Source of the DNA: a bacterium
GTDB lineage: Bacteria; Zixibacteria; MSB-5A5; GN15; FEB-12
Length of the DNA: 64,000 bases
NCBI GenBank assembly: GCA_020444475.1
Contig: JAHLKV010000002.1
Location: 124,001-188,000, forward strand
Direction: 5' to 3'
How positions within the stretch are numbered: position 1 is the stretch's first letter; each line of letters begins with the position of its first letter. The position numbers and the translations under genes were made by a program. Below the pieces are notes generated by a model. It did not search any database. It was not told the origin of the DNA and worked only from the letters and a program-made list of their open reading frames with translations. Of this stretch, positions 59,440-64,000 are shown piece after piece.

Positions 59440-59877
59440 CTACTTGTTGGATGAATTCGCCTCCTCTGCGGCTGAACAGCCTTCGTGGGGGTCACGACTA
59501 GACATCGCAGATGGATTGGGATCACCGCAGCAGCCTCCCATAGACTTGGGCTGTAACAAGCTTTGCCTCGTATAGGTAAGATTCTGTCGGAACTGATTGA
59601 GCCGCTCTGTCATTTCTCCCATGTTGTTGGAGCTAAGAATTAAATCCACTTCGTCTTCACATGCCTGAAGAAGCCTCAGCATGTCTTGTTCACTACCGCT
59701 GCCTGGCTGCGTCTCGGAAGAAGCATCTTTTTGAGAGTGCATCGGACATTCGTCAGCCGCCTGGATAGTGTCAGCGGCCGATTCCGGATCACCGGTCGCA
59801 TCGGTGCTTACTGCCGATATGGTCAGCAGTGCCAACAGTGCCAGGACTCCACTCCAGATAAGTGCCTTCGTTTTCAT
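59440..59877 (-). CDS. Periplasmic Cys-containing hypothetical protein
   Basis: A 145-residue secreted protein with a signal peptide (residues 1-24) and scattered Cys/His/Met motifs: ADECPMHSQKDA and SMGGCCGDPNPSA, plus a central helix (EQDMLRLLQACEDEVDLILS). It recalls the CPMH metal-binding element of the copper ATPase N-terminus (YTCPMHPEI). Function unknown. ATG 59877 follows AGGATG. It lies 39 bp upstream of the cupredoxin-like gene. Confidence 0.65.
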   Translation of the reverse strand: MKTKALIWSGVLALLALLTISAVSTDATGDPESAADTIQAADECPMHSQKDASSETQPGSGSEQDMLRLLQACEDEVDLILSSNNMGEMTERLNQFRQNLTYTRQSLLQPKSMGGCCGDPNPSAMSSRDPHEGCSAAEEANSSNK

Positions 59878-59902
59878 CGCTTGTCATCCTGTTCTTAGGG
59901 TT

Positions 59903-60334
59903 CTATTTCACTAACATCATCTTTCGTACTGCCCAATTGTCATCAGCCAGCAAGACCAAAAAGTAAAGTCCACTGGGCACTACCTGCGCCTGGTTGTCGG
60001 TGCCATCCCAGTGTGCCGTATACGACCCTGGTTGCTGACTTCGGTCTACCAGCCGCCTTACCTCCCGTCCCAGAATATTGTAGATTCTGACTTCAACATC
60101 CGCCTTGTCAGGCAGATCGTAGTCGAGATTGGTTGACGCGTTGAAGGGGTTTGGGTAGTTCTGGCTGACTTCAAAGTACTGTGGCACAATACCACTGGAC
60201 ATAGCCAAATTCGGCGATAGTGCACCATGCCCCGACTCGCTACTGTAGGCTGTATTTGACAGTGAAGTAGCGATCCAACCAAGCACTCCTGCGGCCACAA
60301 GCAGCTTTGCAGTTATTGCAGTTACACGTCTCAT
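59903..60334 (-). CDS. Short secreted protein consisting of a T9SS/FlgD-like sorting domain
   Basis: A 143-residue protein: a signal peptide (MRRVTAITAKLLVAAGVLGW) and then a C-terminal Ig-like/T9SS type A sorting domain (residues about 60-143) with SQNYPNPFNAST, the VEVRIYNILGREVRRLVD strand, GSYTAHWDGTDN and GLYFLVLLADD. Such domains normally end large secreted proteins; here nearly the whole gene is the sorting domain, leaving a 35-residue linker as cargo. It is a phylogenetic hint for the FCB group and relatives. The element at 60504-60533 lies 170 bp upstream. Confidence 0.78.
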   Translation of the reverse strand: MRRVTAITAKLLVAAGVLGWIATSLSNTAYSSESGHGALSPNLAMSSGIVPQYFEVSQNYPNPFNASTNLDYDLPDKADVEVRIYNILGREVRRLVDRSQQPGSYTAHWDGTDNQAQVVPSGLYFLVLLADDNWAVRKMMLVK

Positions 60335-60503
60335 TGCCTCAGTCCTTATCAAGGTTCACACTACTTGACTTGATAGGCAACCCGCGTGCCGAAGCAGAGC
60401 ACTATTGTGCCAGCTTGGTCTACTCGCATAGGAGCAAACCACTTACAAGGACTACGCAATACTATGTGATGCGAGATGAGCCGTTTGACTGTGATGCTGT
60501 TGA

Positions 60504-60533
60504 AGAATAGTCTATAAAGTAGGCGATTATTCT
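60504..60533 (-). promoter_or_regulatory. AGAATA-N18-TATTCT element, site 3
   Basis: An exact AGAATA-N18-TATTCT, identical in half-sites and spacing to site 1. It is 170 bp upstream of the T9SS-domain gene and just downstream of the Rieske gene. Confidence 0.5.
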
Positions 60534-60571
60534 CGAGACGTAGTATCCAACGGCGCTGACACGTCAAGAGA

Positions 60572-61018
60572 CTATGCTGTGACTGTAACGAAGATCCGGC
60601 CGTTGAGTACGTTGACTTCATATTCCTTGAGCGGTCGAGGCGGCGGACCAGCGATGTTACGGCCACGGAGATCGTAGTGACCATTGTGACAGGCACACCA
60701 GATGTGTTCAAAGTCGGAGCGGTACTGAACCGTGCAGTCAAGATGCGTGCAGATAGCCGTAAAAGCGCGAAGCTCACCTTCCGGCGTTCGGATGAGAATG
60801 CCTGGTCTATTGCCAATTGGGAAAATGATTCCTGAGTTTGGCGCAATTCCTTCATCTGCGGCAACGTCGATGGTACTGTTGCCGGGCCCTTTTCCCTTTG
60901 GGGGAATCAGGAAACGTATTATGGGATACGCAATCGTACCCGCCGCAAGTCCTCCGAATACAGTAAGTGCCAATTCCAAGAACGGCCGTCGACCTAGTTT
61001 GTTATCACTATCTGCCAT
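60572..61018 (-). CDS. Rieske iron-sulfur protein
   Basis: A 148-residue membrane-anchored Rieske protein. A Tat-like RRPFLELALTVFG segment and an N-terminal helix (about 12-35) precede the Rieske fold; the [2Fe-2S] ligands are in CTHLDC and CACHNGHYD (CxH...CxxH). It would pass electrons as in cytochrome bc complexes or oxidases, but no cytochrome b is in the window. ATG 61018 is preferred to TTG 61030, though neither has a good ribosome site. Its place among copper genes suggests a link to metal redox, not shown. Confidence 0.88.
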   Translation of the reverse strand: MADSDNKLGRRPFLELALTVFGGLAAGTIAYPIIRFLIPPKGKGPGNSTIDVAADEGIAPNSGIIFPIGNRPGILIRTPEGELRAFTAICTHLDCTVQYRSDFEHIWCACHNGHYDLRGRNIAGPPPRPLKEYEVNVLNGRIFVTVTA

Positions 61019-61118
61019 TAAGAGACTCAATTCATAGAGCTGCAGTTATAGAGCGAGGCCGGGTCGGCAACCGCTCTGTTCCCGAATCCCGGCCTACGTC
61101 TCGCTGGAGGAGGCGTCG

Positions 61119-61661
61119 CTACGGAGCGGTAGTGAAGCCGTACATGTGATAGCCGTTGTCGTTGTGGTTGGCGCCACCCATCATTCCGCCATGACCGTCA
61201 TGCATGCCGCCCTCATACAGTAGACACAGATACTCAGTGGTTGACATCAATGTGGAATCAGGCACAAATTCGCACGAATCGAGCGTGCCATTCCAGTGGA
61301 ATTCACCAGGCGTGTGTATGGAGTCCATCCAATTCATCATCTGCTGTTCCATATTCATGTTCATCATGCCGAACCCGCCATGGTGACTAACTGAATCGCG
61401 CCATTCATGCATGGGTTGCCCGCCGGCCAGATGCAGGTTTTGCATAACCGACATTGTGTCCACCGGCCCGGTGAACTTAAGGGCAACCGCGGCCGACGTT
61501 GATACGTTCGTCGAACCGTCCACTGGATAGACCGCCGCGACAGATACGACACTCGTGCCACTGTTCGACATCATATCGTGATCGTCATCGCTGCAACCCG
61601 CAAAGGCGACTACGGCGATAGCCAATATTGTAATCCCGATTAAGGTGCTTAGCGTTTTCAT
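61119..61661 (-). CDS. Met/His-rich Ig-like lipoprotein (single-unit paralogue)
   Basis: A 180-residue lipoprotein related to the two-unit protein at 38715-39686: lipobox VAFAGC, SbsA Ig-like start VYPVDGSTNVSTSAAVA, HLAGGQPMHEWRDSVSHHG and the Met-rich loop GMMNMNMEQQMMNWMDS, then SCEFVPDSTLM. GGAAGGAC precedes ATG 61661; the open frame upstream of it is not lipoprotein-like. Likely a periplasmic or surface copper-binding protein. It lies between the YHS membrane gene and the Rieske gene. Confidence 0.8.
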   Translation of the reverse strand: MKTLSTLIGITILAIAVVAFAGCSDDDHDMMSNSGTSVVSVAAVYPVDGSTNVSTSAAVALKFTGPVDTMSVMQNLHLAGGQPMHEWRDSVSHHGGFGMMNMNMEQQMMNWMDSIHTPGEFHWNGTLDSCEFVPDSTLMSTTEYLCLLYEGGMHDGHGGMMGGANHNDNGYHMYGFTTAP

Positions 61662-61687
61662 ATTGTCCTTCCTTCTCATATTGTACT

Positions 61688-62623
61688 TTACAAACCATAG
61701 TAGTTGGGGCCAAATACGAGGGTTGCTCCTAAATGTCCGGTCACACCTATTGCTACTACATTCAGCACCAGCAGCACTCTGAATAGCAGTTGGCTGCGCT
61801 GCGAGTCTCGCTTTCGCCAATGATATGCCACCAATGCGGTCAGCACGGTCAGCCCGGTGGAGGCGAGCCCCAGCAGGCGATGCCACTCGAAGTATTCCTC
61901 CAGCGCTGAAGGGAAACTGGCCCCTGAAGCGCGAGCCCATCCCAACAGCGCGGCTACCACCGCAAAAAATGCAGCCCAATACATGATGACGGCCGCCATC
62001 TGGTCGAATATCTCCGAACCGAGTACGAACTTCGTTCCCACAAAGATCAGAGCCATGATGATCAGCGCGATGGGAAAGTGCACGGCGACCGGGTGTAGTT
62101 TACCAAGAAAGCCAAGGACACTGATACTTTCCCCATGATCAGTTGCATGATCGTGATCGGAATCCGGCTCTGTCCCACTACCGTGATTCAAATCGACATC
62201 GGTATCATCGTGATCCTTCTGACCTAAGCTGCCGGTCGCTCCTTCTGACGAGTCTGCACTAGACACCGCATGATCGTGGTTGTGGCCGTCGTCAGATACA
62301 CTCGCTTTGGCCGCCTCACGCTCAGCATCCTCCGCGTAATGCGCCAGCTTGTCGGACGTTGGCTCGGCGTCGACGTCCTTCAGATTAGCCAGATACGCAT
62401 CAGGATCGGCAATAAAGTCGCGTTTACATTTATTGCAGCAGAAATGAATGCGCTTGTCTTCGTAGTCAAGATAGATGTTGGGATCTGCCTTTTCGGAAGT
62501 CGTAACAGGGCAGTATTCATTCGTTTGAGCCTTGAGTTGATCACTAGGTGCCAGGAGCGTTACGACCAGCAATAGAATAGGTACCGCAAACCGCACTAGA
62601 TATGCACTTACCGGGTGTCTCAT
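61688..62623 (-). CDS. YHS-domain membrane protein of the Cus-type operon
   Basis: A 311-residue protein: signal or anchor helix, a YHS-like domain (YCPVTTSEKADPNIYLDYED, IHFCCNKCKRDFIADPDAYL, about residues 37-80), a His/Asp-rich linker (DDGHNHDHAVSS, DSDHDHATDHGE) and five to six transmembrane helices starting LHPVAVHFPIALIIMAL, as in DUF2231-like proteins. It probably binds metal before a membrane segment of unknown role. Its ATG overlaps the TGA of the CusA-type gene (ATGA), so the two are coupled. Confidence 0.8.
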   Translation of the reverse strand: MRHPVSAYLVRFAVPILLLVVTLLAPSDQLKAQTNEYCPVTTSEKADPNIYLDYEDKRIHFCCNKCKRDFIADPDAYLANLKDVDAEPTSDKLAHYAEDAEREAAKASVSDDGHNHDHAVSSADSSEGATGSLGQKDHDDTDVDLNHGSGTEPDSDHDHATDHGESISVLGFLGKLHPVAVHFPIALIIMALIFVGTKFVLGSEIFDQMAAVIMYWAAFFAVVAALLGWARASGASFPSALEEYFEWHRLLGLASTGLTVLTALVAYHWRKRDSQRSQLLFRVLLVLNVVAIGVTGHLGATLVFGPNYYGL

Positions 62624-64000
62624 TCTTCAATATCCTTTCCACGGGAGATCTGGCGCTTGACCCGCAGCTCTGCCAGCAAACAGTAGAGAGTCGGTACTGT
62701 GAAGACAGTTATCAACACTACCGTCATGCCGCCAAATGATGGTATAGCCATCGGCACCATGATATCTGCGCCACGGCCAGTCGAAGTAAGCACGGGAATC
62801 AGCGCAAGAATAGTCGTAGCTACCGTCATCAATGCAGGACGAATTCGACGCTTGCCGGCTTCGACAGTCGCCTCACGCACGGCCTGAATCGTATTCGGAC
62901 GATCTCGGTCAAATACCTGTTTGAGGTAGGTTGAGATGATCACACCGTCGTCGGTGGCGATGCCGAACAAGGCAAGGAATCCTACCCATACTGCAACCGA
63001 TAAGTTGAAGTTCCTAACCTGGAATAGTTCCCGCATATTCTCTCCGAACAATGAGAAATCCAGAAACCAGCCCTGGCCGTAGAGCCACAGCATGAGGAAC
63101 CCGCCCGACCACGCAACAAAGATGCCGGAAAAAACCAACAAGGTTGTCGGAACGTGCTTAAACTGAAAGTACAGGATCAGGAATATCACGATCAGGGCGA
63201 GCGGCATTACCACCATCAGCTTCTTTTCGGAGCGAACCTGGTTCTTGTACGAGCCGGCGAACTCGTAGCTGACTCCGGCCGGAACATCAAATTCTCCTGA
63301 ACGAATCTTGTCCTGTAGCAGCCTCTGTGCATCCTGCACAACGTCGACTTCAGCGTAACCCGGCTTCTTATCAAAAATGACGTAGCCGGTAAGGAAAGTA
63401 TTCTCAGACTTGATGACCATCGGACCGCGCACAAACCGAATCTCGGCCAGTTCAATGATCGGTATCTGGGCACCGCTTGCCGTAGGTACCAGGATACTAC
63501 CCAATTCATCCAGGCTATTGCGAAGTTCACGCTGATAGCGAACACGAACCGGATATCGCTCCCGGCCCTCTACGGTTGTAGTCAACTTCTTTCCACCGAC
63601 AGCCACTTCTATTACGTCCTGCACTTTTCGAATGCTCAGACCGTATCGTGCAATCTTCTCCCTGTCGATATCGATCTCAAGGTAAGGTTTGCCCACGATC
63701 CTGTCGGCAATCACGGCCGCCGGCTCCACCGAGGGTACTTGCTTGAGATACTTCTCGATCTCAAGACCGACTCGCTCGATGGTCTCAAGATCCGGTCCTT
63801 TGACCTTCACTCCCATGGGGGCTCGCATACCCGATTGCAACATCACTATTCGAGCCGCGATCGGCTGGAGTTTAGGAGCGGAGGTTGTACCCATGAGCTT
63901 ACCGGCTTTTACTATCTCGTCCCAGATATCGTCCGGACTCTGAATGTGGTCGCGCCAATTACGATACGGCCTACCATCATCATCCGGAATCAGCTCGCCA
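62620..64000 (-). CDS. CusA-type heavy-metal RND pump, 3' part (5' end outside window)
   Basis: The last 459 codons of an HME-RND pump; the frame is open at the window edge and the apparent ATG 63894 is internal. Signatures include GRPYRNWRDHI and SPDDIWDEIVKAG near the edge, MLQSGMRAPMGVKVKGPD, and YLKQVFDRDRPNTIQAVREA. The TM helices LALIVIFLILYFQFKHVP and VAVWVGFLALFGIATDDGVI follow. It resembles CusA (Cu/Ag) more than CzcA. It is the second RND pump of this window and is coupled to the YHS membrane gene. Confidence 0.9.
   Translation of the reverse strand, partial: GELIPDDDGRPYRNWRDHIQSPDDIWDEIVKAGKLMGTTSAPKLQPIAARIVMLQSGMRAPMGVKVKGPDLETIERVGLEIEKYLKQVPSVEPAAVIADRIVGKPYLEIDIDREKIARYGLSIRKVQDVIEVAVGGKKLTTTVEGRERYPVRVRYQRELRNSLDELGSILVPTASGAQIPIIELAEIRFVRGPMVIKSENTFLTGYVIFDKKPGYAEVDVVQDAQRLLQDKIRSGEFDVPAGVSYEFAGSYKNQVRSEKKLMVVMPLALIVIFLILYFQFKHVPTTLLVFSGIFVAWSGGFLMLWLYGQGWFLDFSLFGENMRELFQVRNFNLSVAVWVGFLALFGIATDDGVIISTYLKQVFDRDRPNTIQAVREATVEAGKRRIRPALMTVATTILALIPVLTSTGRGADIMVPMAIPSFGGMTVVLITVFTVPTLYCLLAELRVKRQISRGKDIEE

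Overview
The window is bacterial chromosome with densely packed, short-spaced operons, frequent ATGA/GTGA overlaps and Shine-Dalgarno starts. A protein carrying a YPNPFNA-type T9SS/FlgD-like C-terminal sorting domain (59903-60334), SbsA-type Ig-like lipoproteins and a large heavy-metal efflux inventory suggest a Gram-negative (diderm) bacterium of the FCB group or a neighbour such as Zixibacteria. That placement is an inference; there is no rRNA or marker gene here to fix it.

Region 1 (1-9.3 kb): the end of an IS3-family transposase, then small stress-type genes: an SPFH membrane protein, a DUF2582 winged helix, two stand-alone ATP-cone-like mini-proteins, two single-RRM proteins, a truncated GlsB/YeaQ-like peptide, a NarL-type response regulator, a secreted coiled-coil protein, a LapA-like membrane protein, an sll1863-like coiled-coil protein, an ECF-like sigma factor and a radical-SAM protein. 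Region 2 (9.3-20.6 kb): a GT4 glycosyltransferase with a GH130 phosphorylase; a CdaA-like diadenylate cyclase split by one in-frame TAG and followed by NhaA; a P2A (Ca2+/cation) ATPase translationally coupled to an acidic secreted protein that also has an in-frame TAG; and a DUF2254 membrane protein.

Region 3 (about 20.98-32.2 kb) looks like an integrated mobile element. It carries a Shedu-type nuclease, a zinc-ribbon protein, a DUF262 + HEPN pair, a GIY-YIG/DUF4357 protein, several unknowns, a SpoVG-like protein, a HUH rolling-circle Rep preceded by four strong consecutive hairpins, a second zinc-ribbon protein, an McrA-like HNH + PD-(D/E)XK pair, and a large serine recombinase at the right edge. 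The recombinase 3' tail is part of a roughly 110-bp sequence found, degenerate, at four other places in the window (about 15.5, 19.0, 41.5 and 43.3 kb), so insertions appear to recur at one repeated target.

Region 4 (32.2-64 kb) is a metal-resistance island. It holds a CzcCBA/Cus-type RND pump with a PII-like protein, a Met/His-rich Ig-like lipoprotein, two CDF transporters (one with an HMA-like N-terminus), a MerR-controlled mer-like cluster without merA, a Cu+-ATPase with YHS and HMBD modules, YHS and CxxC metal-binding mini-proteins, DUF302, SHOCT and DUF5676 proteins, a Met-rich periplasmic protein, a second PII-like protein, a multicopper oxidase fused to a CopB-like barrel segment, a kinase-dead sensor, a cupredoxin-like protein, a Rieske protein, a second Met-rich Ig-like lipoprotein, and the end of a CusA-type pump. 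Together these suggest export (P-type, CDF, RND), periplasmic sequestration and oxidation, and redox chemistry directed at copper and other soft metals. Three copies of an AGAATA-N18-TATTCT element sit 145-172 bp upstream of minus-strand genes here and may mark a shared regulon.
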